Assembly (NCBI GenBank): GCA_001829505.1
Contig: MIBK01000034.1
Coordinates: 27,553 to 32,866, forward strand
Direction of reading: 5' to 3'
Length of the DNA stretch: 5,314 nucleotides
Source of the DNA: Spirochaetes bacterium RBG_16_67_19
GTDB taxonomy: Bacteria; Spirochaetota; Spirochaetia; SZUA-6; DRHE01
Positions 1 to 5,314 of this stretch are shown in pieces. The notes below the pieces were generated by a model, which saw only the letters and a list, made by a program, of their open reading frames with translations, was not told where the DNA came from and made no database searches. Every line of letters starts with the position of its first letter. The first letter of the stretch is position 1. A program made the translations under genes and the position numbers.

Positions 1-959
1 CGGAACAGCCACTTGGAGGCGGTCGTGAAATCCCCCAGGCGCGTGCCCACGGCGATCAGCAGGTCGGCCTGCCCGGCGATGCGGTTGGCGGCCAGCCCCC
101 CGGTCACCCCGATGCCGCCCAGGTTCCAGGGATTGTCCCAGGGCAGCACCCCCTTGCCCGCCTGGGTCTCGGCAAAGGGCACCTGGAACCTGGCGCAGAA
201 GCTCTTCAGCTCCCGGGCCGCCTCGGAGTAGCGCACCCCGCCGCCGCAGATCAGCAGGGGCTGGCGGGAGGCCCGGATCATGGCCACCGCCCGGCCCAGC
301 TCCCCCTCGGTGGGAGGGCGGCGCTCCAGGTGGTGGACGCGCTTTTCGAAGAACTCCGCCGGGTAGTCGTAGGCCTCGCCCTGCACATCTTGGGGAAGGG
401 CCAGGGTCACCGCCCCGGTATCCGCCGGGTCGGTGAGCACGCGCATGGCGTTGAGCCCCGCGCTCAAGAGCTGCTCCGGGCGGCTGATGCGGTCCCAGAA
501 GCGGCTCACCGGCTTGAAGGCGTCGTTGGCAGTGAGGTTCAGGTCGTGGAACTGCTCCACCTGCTGCAGCACAGGGTCGGGCTGCCGGCAGGCGAAGGCG
601 TCCCCCGGCAGGAACAGCACGGGGATGCGGTTCACGGTGGCCGTTCCCGCGGCGGTCACCATGTTCAGGGCCCCCGGGCCGATGGAGCTGGTCACCGCGA
701 AGATGCGCTTGCGGTTGGACTGCTTGGCGAAGCCGATGGCGGCGTGGGCCATGCCCTGCTCGTTGTGCCCCGGGTAGTAGGTCAGGCCGGTCTTTTCCTC
801 GGCCAGGGCCTCTCCCAGCCCCACCACGTTGCCGTGGCCGAAGATGCCGAACACCCCCCGGACGAACTTGTGCTCCTCCCCGTCGCTCTCCAGGTACTGG
901 GCGTCCAGGAAGCGCAGCAGGGCCTGGGCCATGGTCAGGCGGACGGTTTTCACGGCCAT
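1..959 (-). CDS. iolD: IolD, 3D-(3,5/4)-trihydroxycyclohexane-1,2-dione acylhydrolase, N-terminal half (3' end off window)
   Basis: IolD is a cytosolic thiamine-diphosphate (ThDP) enzyme of myo-inositol catabolism. It hydrolytically opens the diketone ring made by IolE, giving 5-deoxy-glucuronate. About 319 codons are open from ATG 959-957 to the left edge; full-length IolD is usually about 630-640 residues, so roughly half is visible. Residues 1 to about 190 look like the ThDP-binding pyrimidine domain. They include the IolD-typical stretch [11 protein letters not shown] near residue 35 and NEQGMAHAA near 66, whose Glu (about 67) should be the cofactor-activating glutamate. From about 215 the central domain begins, with [22 protein letters not shown] and [16 protein letters not shown]. 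The start is supported by GGAGG seven bases upstream and overlaps the iolB stop by 10 bases (ATGGCCGTGA), so translation is probably coupled. The C-terminal cofactor domain (GDG...N) cannot be checked here. Identification was made from recalled family sequence; other ThDP enzymes such as acetolactate synthase fit less well. Confidence 0.93.
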   Translation of the reverse strand, partial: MAVKTVRLTMAQALLRFLDAQYLESDGEEHKFVRGVFGIFGHGNVVGLGEALAEEKTGLTYYPGHNEQGMAHAAIGFAKQSNRKRIFAVTSSIGPGALNMVTAAGTATVNRIPVLFLPGDAFACRQPDPVLQQVEQFHDLNLTANDAFKPVSRFWDRISRPEQLLSAGLNAMRVLTDPADTGAVTLALPQDVQGEAYDYPAEFFEKRVHHLERRPPTEGELGRAVAMIRASRQPLLICGGGVRYSEAARELKSFCARFQVPFAETQAGKGVLPWDNPWNLGGIGVTGGLAANRIAGQADLLIAVGTRLGDFTTASKWLF

Positions 960-1735
960 ATCTTTGCCTCCGGTTTCATGGTCCAGGCGTGCTCCGGCAC
1001 GAAGGTCGGAGTGACGTAGCGTCGCCCTTCCAGGTGGCGGATCACCCACAGGTAGTACATGGCGTAGCCCGGGGCCGCGGTCTGGGGATGCACCTCCCCT
1101 TCCCGGATCAGGATCGTGTCCCCCCCGGCCAGCACGTAGGCCCGCTCGCCTATGGCGGTCAGGCCGAAACCTCCCGCCGGCAGGAAGCGATAATGGTAGA
1201 TCTCCGGCTGCGGATGGTGGTGCGGCGGGTAGCTGGACCACTTGCCCGGGTAGGTGATCACCTCCCCGAGCACCAGGTTGGAGTACGGGGCATTGCGATC
1301 GTCGAAGATGGTGCGCACGATGCGAGTGGAGGTCTCCCGCAGCGTGCCCTTGCCCCGCTCCTCGCTGGCGCACTCTTCAGGGGGGTACAGCCTGGCCGGG
1401 AAACGGGCCGGGTTGGCCGTGGCCTGGCAGGCCAACTCGGCGCCTCCCGGCCCGGCAGTGACCGACAGGCGCGCGCCGCCGGGAAGGTGCAGGCACCAGG
1501 GGGACTCGTCGAACAGGGAGCGGCGCCGCAGCAGGCGCGAGCCTCCCTCCCACTCCAGTTGGGCTTCTCCGTTCAGCAGCAGAAAGGCGCGCTCCAGTTC
1601 CGATCCGGAATCGTGGCGGCCGCCGGGGGCCAGCTTCAGGATGCCGAAGTCCATGAGCATGTCCGCCTGAGGGCCGCCGATGGCGGTGAGCGGGGTGTAC
1701 CCCGCAGGGAACCCCCCTGGCTGTCTGATCTGCAT
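950..1735 (-). CDS. iolB: IolB, 5-deoxy-glucuronate isomerase (divergent, short metal-site loop)
   Basis: This 261-residue protein belongs to the KduI/IolB double-cupin family. IolB is a cytosolic metal-dependent isomerase that converts 5-deoxy-D-glucuronate to 2-deoxy-5-keto-D-gluconate, the step after IolD. The family hallmark is [20 protein letters not shown] at residues 157-176, matching the WSSYPPHKHD region of known IolB. Probable metal ligands are His172 and His174, Glu178, and His216 in [13 protein letters not shown]. The C-terminus ([12 protein letters not shown]) also fits IolB, and the length is near the usual 270. Compared with the Bacillus subtilis protein as I recall it, the stretch between the HHH motif and the IYHY segment is about nine residues shorter, so this is a divergent IolB. 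The only workable start is ATG 1735-1733, because no ATG, GTG or TTG lies in frame just upstream and the next Met is residue 26. Its Shine-Dalgarno is unusually close. A hairpin separates it from the BMP gene upstream, and its stop overlaps iolD. Confidence 0.88.
   Translation of the reverse strand: MQIRQPGGFPAGYTPLTAIGGPQADMLMDFGILKLAPGGRHDSGSELERAFLLLNGEAQLEWEGGSRLLRRRSLFDESPWCLHLPGGARLSVTAGPGGAELACQATANPARFPARLYPPEECASEERGKGTLRETSTRIVRTIFDDRNAPYSNLVLGEVITYPGKWSSYPPHHHPQPEIYHYRFLPAGGFGLTAIGERAYVLAGGDTILIREGEVHPQTAAPGYAMYYLWVIRHLEGRRYVTPTFVPEHAWTMKPEAKIWP
967..971 (-). promoter_or_regulatory. Ribosome binding site of iolD
   Basis: GGAGG on the minus strand lies seven bases before ATG 959-957 and inside the last codons of iolB. 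It fixes the iolD start and shows that iolD has its own initiation signal despite the 10-base overlap with iolB. Confidence 0.8.
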
Positions 1736-1737
1736 GG

Positions 1738-1744
1738 TCCTTCC
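1738..1744 (-). promoter_or_regulatory. Close-set ribosome binding site of iolB
   Basis: GGAAGGA on the minus strand ends only two bases (CC) before ATG 1735-1733. This is tighter than the 5-9 bases of the other genes here and suggests weak or conditional initiation. It directly follows the T-rich run after the 1753-1776 hairpin, so transcript folding there could affect iolB translation. Confidence 0.55.
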
Positions 1745-1776
1745 AAGAACAAGCGGGGGGGCATGGGCCCCCCCGC
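1745..1776 (-). terminator. G/C hairpin with T-rich tail between the BMP gene and iolB
   Basis: Read on the minus strand, GCGGGGGGG (1776-1768) and CCCCCCCGC (1761-1753) form a perfect 9-bp stem around the 6-base loop CCCATG. The run TTGTTCTT (1752-1745) follows. It starts 23 bases after the BMP stop and ends just before the iolB Shine-Dalgarno. Stem strength and position fit a rho-independent terminator, but the T run is interrupted by G and C, so it may leak. It could instead be an attenuator, or a 3' stem that stabilises the binding-protein message, as is common after periplasmic binding protein genes. Confidence 0.6.
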
Positions 1777-1799
1777 GGACGCGCAGGCGCCGGGCCGGC

Positions 1800-2813
1800 T
1801 TAGAGCTGCGGCACCTGCAGGCTGATCTGGCCGCCGCGGATCTTCCTGACCACCTCGGCCATCGGCTTCCGCACGGCCTCGGGCACGTTGCCCGTATAGA
1901 GGGGATCGGCGTCGGCGAAGTCCACGTAGCCGTCCTTGGCGCTGACGATCTCGGCCTTGCCGAAGGCCAGCTTGCCCTGGATGGCGGCCTTCACCCGCTC
2001 GTAGGCGGCCTTCTCCTGGTTGAGCACCGCGCAGCCCACGATGGTCCCCGGGGCGATCTTGTACTCGTTGGCGTCGAAGTACAGCACGTACTTGCCCCTT
2101 TCCTTGGCCGCCTTGATGACGCCCTGGTTGGCTCCGCCGGCGATGGTCAGGATGACGTCCACCCCGGCGTCGATCATGCTGTTGGCCAGGTCGGCCGCCT
2201 TGTTGGCGTCGTACCAGTTGCCGATCACGCGGTAGTCCACCGCGATCTTGGGGTTGACGGCCTGCAGGCCCTGTTCGTAGCCGGGCTTCATCATCTTGGT
2301 CAGGGCCGGGTATTCCTGGGCCACGATCATGCCGGCCTTCAGCTCGGCGTTGGCCCCCGCCATCTTGCTGGTGGTGACCAGTCCGCCCAGGTAGCCGGTG
2401 AAGTAGGCCTGCTCCACCTGGTTATACAGCAGGCTGTAGATCTGGGGATTGCCCGGGAAATAGGCGTCCAGGTGCAGGAACTTCTGCTTGGGGAAGGCCT
2501 TGGCCACCTCGGAGGTGATGAACGGCATGGCCGGGTTGGAGGTGACGATGACGTCGTATTCCGCCGTGGCCGCCAGGGAGGTCATCTTCTCGGTCCACTC
2601 CCCCTGGTTGAAACCGGCCTCGATCACCTTCAGGGAAGCGTTCGGGAACTCCTTCACCGCCCGTTCGGCCCCCGCCACCATCTGCTCGTACAGCGGGCTG
2701 CCCGCGACCACGCCCGGGACGAAGATCCCGATCCGGTTCGCCTGGGCAAAGGCCGCGAACGGCAGGACCACGCTCAGAGCCAGCAACAGCGCGATCGTCC
2801 AGGTTCGCTTCAT
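1800..2813 (-). CDS. BMP/PnrA-family ABC transporter substrate-binding protein, periplasmic
   Basis: This is a 337-residue solute receptor of the BMP (basic membrane protein/PnrA, Med) family. These proteins deliver ligands, classically purine nucleosides, to an ABC importer. Residues 1-23 are a signal peptide: KR at 2-3, a hydrophobic core at 6-22 and likely cleavage after AFA (about 23). There is no lipobox cysteine, which suggests a soluble periplasmic protein. Family features follow: IGIFVPGVVAGSPLYEQM (28-45), DVIVTSNPAM (87-96), NQVEQAYFTGYLGGLVT (131-147), PGYEQGLQAVNP (177-188), GNWYDANKAADLANSMIDAGVDVI (198-221), AGGANQGVIKAAKE (225-238) and FDANEYKIAPGTIVG (246-260). Where PnrA-type receptors have GVDxDQ, this protein has YFDANEY, so its ligand may not be a standard nucleoside. 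The start is ATG 2813-2811, preceded by AAAAAGGAG with six-base spacing. A TTG at 2840 opens the same frame but has no such site. It starts 31 bases after the dehydrogenase stop. The ATPase and permease genes are not in the window. Confidence 0.9.
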   Translation of the reverse strand: MKRTWTIALLLALSVVLPFAAFAQANRIGIFVPGVVAGSPLYEQMVAGAERAVKEFPNASLKVIEAGFNQGEWTEKMTSLAATAEYDVIVTSNPAMPFITSEVAKAFPKQKFLHLDAYFPGNPQIYSLLYNQVEQAYFTGYLGGLVTTSKMAGANAELKAGMIVAQEYPALTKMMKPGYEQGLQAVNPKIAVDYRVIGNWYDANKAADLANSMIDAGVDVILTIAGGANQGVIKAAKERGKYVLYFDANEYKIAPGTIVGCAVLNQEKAAYERVKAAIQGKLAFGKAEIVSAKDGYVDFADADPLYTGNVPEAVRKPMAEVVRKIRGGQISLQVPQL

Positions 2814-2819
2814 TCCGTA

Positions 2820-2828
2820 CTCCTTTTT
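2820..2828 (-). promoter_or_regulatory. Ribosome binding site deciding the BMP-protein start
   Basis: AAAAAGGAG on the minus strand sits six bases before ATG 2813-2811, which opens directly into the KR plus hydrophobic-core signal peptide. This favours 2813 over the in-frame TTG at 2840, whose use would put nine charged or polar residues ahead of the signal peptide. Confidence 0.85.
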
Positions 2829-2844
2829 CGATTCCTTCAATCGC

Positions 2845-4056
2845 TCACGGCTTCGACGAAGCCTCGTAGTATGCCTGCCGGATGCAATCCACCGGACAGA
2901 CGCTCACGCACAATCCGCAGCCAATGCACCGCTCGGCCTGCACGCGGGCCTTGCCGCCCGCGGGTAGATGGATCGCATCGTAGGCGCAAACCTCCGGGCA
3001 GCGCCCGCAGGCCGTGCACAGCCCCTCCTCGACCACGGCAGGGACCGGGGAAGTAACCGCCGTGCGCCCGCGCTCCCGGCGCTCCCGGATGCGGGCCAGG
3101 GCCAAACCCCGGGCCGACGCCGCATCGGCGTAGCCCAGCCTGCCGAGCAGCCCGCCCAACTCGCTGATGATCTTAGCATACCGCGCCGCCCCGTTCATAT
3201 GGCCCGCCGTGCAAACCCCGACCAGGGTGGCGCCGGCCATCAGGTACTCCACCGCATCGCGGGCGCTCCCCACCCCGCCGACCCCCAGGATCGGCAGGTC
3301 CACCGTGAGGGCGATGTCCAGCACCATGCGCAGCGCCAGGGGGCGGATGCCGGCCCCGGTGAGCCCGCCCACACCGCGCGGCCCGCCCAGGCGGGGCTGG
3401 CCCGTGGCCACATCGATGGACAGGCCCGGTCCGAAGGCGTCGGCACAGGCGATGCCGTCGGCCCCCGCCTCCTTCACCCCCAGGGCCCATTCCCTGACGA
3501 TGTGGGCGAAGGTACCGGACAGCTTGACCACCACGGGCGCCTTCACGGCCCGCTTGATCAGGCGCACGGCGGCCTGCATCGGCGCCACGTCGGTCAGCTT
3601 GGGCTCCGGGTAGTTCAGGCCGGGGTACAGGGCGTTGAGGATCTCCCCCATGTGCGGGCAGTGGGTGGGCAGCTCGATCATCTCCGCCCCCGCCGCCACG
3701 GCCCGCTCGGCCAGCTGGGCGGACTCCTCCGGACTGAAGCCGGCCAGGTTGGCGATGACCCGGGCCCCCCCCTCCCTGGCCCGCTTGATGCCCTCGCCGA
3801 ACCAGTACTCGGCGCTGCGGTCCGAGCCGAACACGGCGTTGAGCATTCCCGGCCCGGCCTGCACGAAGCAGGGCAGCACGTCCGGGGCCGGCCGCGAGAC
3901 GATGGTCTTGGTGCACACCGCGGCCACCCCGCAGCGGGCCACCTCGGCCATGGTCTCCCCGTCCCGGCCGTGCACCCCCGCGGCCACGACGATGGGGTTG
4001 CGGAACTCCAGGCCGCAGAAGCTCGTCTTTAGGTCGACCTCAGGCTTCGATGCCAT
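2845..4056 (-). CDS. PreA-like flavin dehydrogenase (dihydroorotate/dihydropyrimidine dehydrogenase family) with C-terminal 2x[4Fe-4S] ferredoxin domain
   Basis: This 403-residue protein has the layout of PreA, the catalytic subunit of NAD-dependent dihydropyrimidine dehydrogenase (about 411 residues in E. coli). Residues 8 to about 310 are an FMN-binding TIM barrel of the DHODH family: FCGLEFRNPIVVAAG (13-27), CTKTI (48-52), IANLAGFS (101-108), EMIELPTHCPHMGE (125-138), PVVVKLSG (174-181), GADGIACADAF (198-208), GGLTGAGIRPLALRMV (230-245) and phosphate-site ILGVGGVGSARDAVEYLMAGATLVGVCT (256-283). The tail holds two [4Fe-4S] motifs: Cys347/350/353/357 and Cys377/380/383/387. The loop after CPHM (136-152) has no cysteine where mammalian dihydropyrimidine dehydrogenase carries its catalytic Cys, so the substrate may not be uracil or thymine. 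No PreT-like NAD(P)H subunit is visible, so electrons may come from ferredoxin or an unlinked partner. GGAGG four bases before ATG 4056-4054 supports the start, which overlaps the amidohydrolase end by 17 bases. The family is secure; the substrate is not. Confidence 0.88.
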   Translation of the reverse strand: MASKPEVDLKTSFCGLEFRNPIVVAAGVHGRDGETMAEVARCGVAAVCTKTIVSRPAPDVLPCFVQAGPGMLNAVFGSDRSAEYWFGEGIKRAREGGARVIANLAGFSPEESAQLAERAVAAGAEMIELPTHCPHMGEILNALYPGLNYPEPKLTDVAPMQAAVRLIKRAVKAPVVVKLSGTFAHIVREWALGVKEAGADGIACADAFGPGLSIDVATGQPRLGGPRGVGGLTGAGIRPLALRMVLDIALTVDLPILGVGGVGSARDAVEYLMAGATLVGVCTAGHMNGAARYAKIISELGGLLGRLGYADAASARGLALARIRERRERGRTAVTSPVPAVVEEGLCTACGRCPEVCAYDAIHLPAGGKARVQAERCIGCGLCVSVCPVDCIRQAYYEASSKP

Positions 4057-5314
4057 TCTTCCTCCACAGCCGGCGGGCCTCCTCCTGGCAGGCCAGGCGG
4101 GCCTCCTCCTCGTTGATCGTGGTCATGACTCCTTCCTCCACCACCAGATGGCCATCCACCAGCACGCTCTCCACGTCCCAGCCGCGGAAGCCCATGGTGA
4201 ACCAGGAGAGCACCGAGGCGGGGGTGATGGGGGTCGGGGAGTCCGGCCGCAGGATCAGCAGGTCGGCCCGCTTGCCGGCGGCCAGGCTGCCGATGCGCTC
4301 GCCCAGGCCCAGGGCCCGGGCGGCGTTGCCCAGGACCAGGTCCAGGGCCTGGAACGGGGGCAGCAGCGCCGGATTGGCGCGATGGGCCTTGTGCACCAGG
4401 TAGGCGTAGCGGATGTACTCGGAGGTGTCCAGGGTGAAGAAGCAGTCGTGCCCGAGGCTGACGTTCATCCCCCGCTCCAGCATTTCCGGAACGCGGGCCA
4501 CCCCATTGCCGCCCAGGGAGTTGGTCATGGGGGTGTGGGCCACGTTCACCCGGTTGCGGGCCAGGATTTCCAGGTCTTCGTCGCTCAGGTCCACGCAATG
4601 CGCGGCTACCACGTCCGGGCCCAGCAGGCCGGCCTCCTCCAGCACCTGCGGGGCGGACTTGCCGTACTTCTCGATCAGGAAGGCCCGCGGGATCTCGGCC
4701 ACGTGGATCTGGATGCCGCACTTGTGCCGGTCGGCGATCTCGCGCGCCTGGCGCAGGGTTTCCGGGGAGTTGGTGAAGGCGGTATGCACCCCCAGGCGGC
4801 CCTGGATGCGCCCCTCACCGCCGGCAGGGTAGCGGGCCAGGAAGTCCAGGTTCTCCTGGAAGGCCTTCTGGGCCATGGCCGGATCCTGGCGCTCGAGGAT
4901 GCTGGCGCCGGGAACCCGCTCCGTGACCTCGAAGCCCACCTGGGCGCGCAGGCCCACCTCCTGGATGGCCCGGGCGCTTTGCTCCAGCGCGCCGGGCAGG
5001 GCATTGGGCCCCTCCACCAGCTCGCAGACGGTGGTGGTCCCGGCTTTCAGCATCTTGGCCGCCGCGTAGCGCGTGGCCGCGTAGATGCCCTCCCGGGTGG
5101 TGAGGTCCTCCAGCCACTCCCAGCCCATCTTCTGCAGCATGTCCCAGAAGCTCTTGAGCTGGCGGAAGTCCACGGGCATGTTGTGCCCGAGCACGTAGGG
5201 CATGTGGGTGTGGGTGATGATAAAACCGGGCATGACGATCCGCCCGGAGGCGTCGAGCCCCTCGGCGTCGGGGTATTTGGCCGCCAGCGCCGCGCTGTCC
5301 CCGACCTCCACGAT
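4040..5314 (-). CDS. SsnA-like amidohydrolase (metal-dependent deaminase superfamily), 5' end off window
   Basis: This cytosolic metallo-enzyme of the amidohydrolase superfamily belongs to the group containing SsnA, guanine/cytosine deaminases and TrzN/AtzA hydrolases. The typical reaction is hydrolytic release of ammonia or another group from a nitrogen heterocycle. Counting from codon 5311-5309, 423 residues are visible and the frame runs off the right edge. About 25-30 N-terminal residues are probably missing, and the GTG at 5311 is not the real start because it lies inside the conserved N-terminal beta-sandwich strand. Metal-site motifs: VMPGFIITHTH (His34, His36), LGVHTAF (His176), IQIHVAE (His203, Glu206), VAAHCVDLS (His238) and SLGHDC (Asp289). 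The C-terminal strands (GSLAAGKRADLLILRPDSPTPI, then VLVDGHLVVEEG and EEARRLWRK) resemble E. coli SsnA as I recall it. GHDC replaces the usual GTDG/GSDG around the metal Asp. The stop TGA 4042-4040 lies inside the start of the PreA-like gene, so the pair is probably cotranscribed and coupled. The substrate is unassigned. Confidence 0.9.
   Translation of the reverse strand: MVEVGDSAALAAKYPDAEGLDASGRIVMPGFIITHTHMPYVLGHNMPVDFRQLKSFWDMLQKMGWEWLEDLTTREGIYAATRYAAAKMLKAGTTTVCELVEGPNALPGALEQSARAIQEVGLRAQVGFEVTERVPGASILERQDPAMAQKAFQENLDFLARYPAGGEGRIQGRLGVHTAFTNSPETLRQAREIADRHKCGIQIHVAEIPRAFLIEKYGKSAPQVLEEAGLLGPDVVAAHCVDLSDEDLEILARNRVNVAHTPMTNSLGGNGVARVPEMLERGMNVSLGHDCFFTLDTSEYIRYAYLVHKAHRANPALLPPFQALDLVLGNAARALGLGERIGSLAAGKRADLLILRPDSPTPITPASVLSWFTMGFRGWDVESVLVDGHLVVEEGVMTTINEEEARLACQEEARRLWRKNGIEA
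4061..4065 (-). promoter_or_regulatory. Ribosome binding site of the PreA-like gene
   Basis: GGAGG on the minus strand lies four bases before ATG 4056-4054 and within the last codons of the amidohydrolase gene (RRLWRKNGIEA). It supports the overlapping start and translational coupling of the two genes. Confidence 0.75.

Noticed and set aside
2814..2840. Upstream TTG start for the BMP protein
   Set aside because: It would add nine charged or polar residues ahead of a normal signal peptide and lacks an SD, while ATG 2813-2811 has a strong one at six-base spacing.
2814..2844. Possible promoter or operator in the 31-base gap before the BMP gene
   Set aside because: The gap holds only the SD and the end of the previous gene's trailer. 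No -10/-35 pair or inverted repeat was seen, so cotranscription with the dehydrogenase is the simpler reading.
1680..3056. Plus-strand open frame of 458 codons antisense to the BMP gene, and similar long plus-strand frames at 330-1019, 989-1825 and 2968-4032
   Set aside because: Each lies opposite a clearly recognisable minus-strand protein. The translations are rich in Gly, Arg, His, Ala and Pro with no family motifs, as expected from high-GC antisense frames that rarely meet stop codons.
3173..3916. 247-codon minus-strand frame within the PreA-like gene, and the 4029-4721 frame within the amidohydrolase
   Set aside because: They are alternate-frame readings of genes with intact motifs. Their Gly/Arg/Pro-rich translations carry no domain, and no frameshift is needed to explain either real gene.
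5309..5311. GTG as the true start of the amidohydrolase
   Set aside because: The frame stays open to the window edge and the codon falls inside the conserved N-terminal strand (IVEVGD), so about 25-30 residues should precede it.

Overview
The window is GC-rich DNA, roughly two-thirds G+C by eye, with a strong G/C bias at third codon positions. It is packed with five genes, all on the minus strand and so read from right to left. In order of transcription they are: an SsnA-like amidohydrolase (5' end beyond the right edge), a PreA-like flavin dehydrogenase with a C-terminal two-cluster ferredoxin domain, a BMP/PnrA-family substrate-binding protein, iolB, and iolD (3' half beyond the left edge). 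Coding density is almost complete. Two junctions are overlapping stop/start pairs, and the longest gap is 64 bases.

The host is probably a high-GC bacterium with an outer membrane. The BMP protein has a plain cleavable signal peptide with no lipobox, so it is expected to be free in a periplasm, whereas Gram-positive members are normally lipoproteins. The ferredoxin-linked dehydrogenase fits a low-potential or facultatively anaerobic metabolism, but that is weak evidence. No phylum can be named from this sequence alone.

Region by region: 5314-4040 encodes the amidohydrolase, with all its metal-site motifs visible. 4056-2845 encodes the flavin/Fe-S dehydrogenase, whose start lies inside the end of the amidohydrolase gene. 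2813-1800 encodes the binding protein. 1799-1736 is a short gap with a perfect 9-bp G/C hairpin followed by a T-rich run, probably a terminator, an attenuator or an mRNA-stabilising stem. 1735-950 encodes IolB. 959-1 encodes the N-terminal half of IolD. No RNA gene, mobile element, CRISPR array or dispersed repeat was seen.

Functionally the window seems to join two modules. The first (amidohydrolase, PreA-like dehydrogenase, BMP binding protein) looks like uptake, hydrolytic deamination and redox conversion of a nitrogen heterocycle such as a purine, pyrimidine or nucleoside. The second (iolB, iolD) belongs to myo-inositol catabolism. In the standard pathway IolD hydrolytically opens the cyclic trione/diketone ring and IolB isomerises 5-deoxy-glucuronate. 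Whether the modules act on one substrate or are simply adjacent, separated by the hairpin, is the main open question. The cognate ABC ATPase and permease, the remaining iol genes and any regulator are not in the window.
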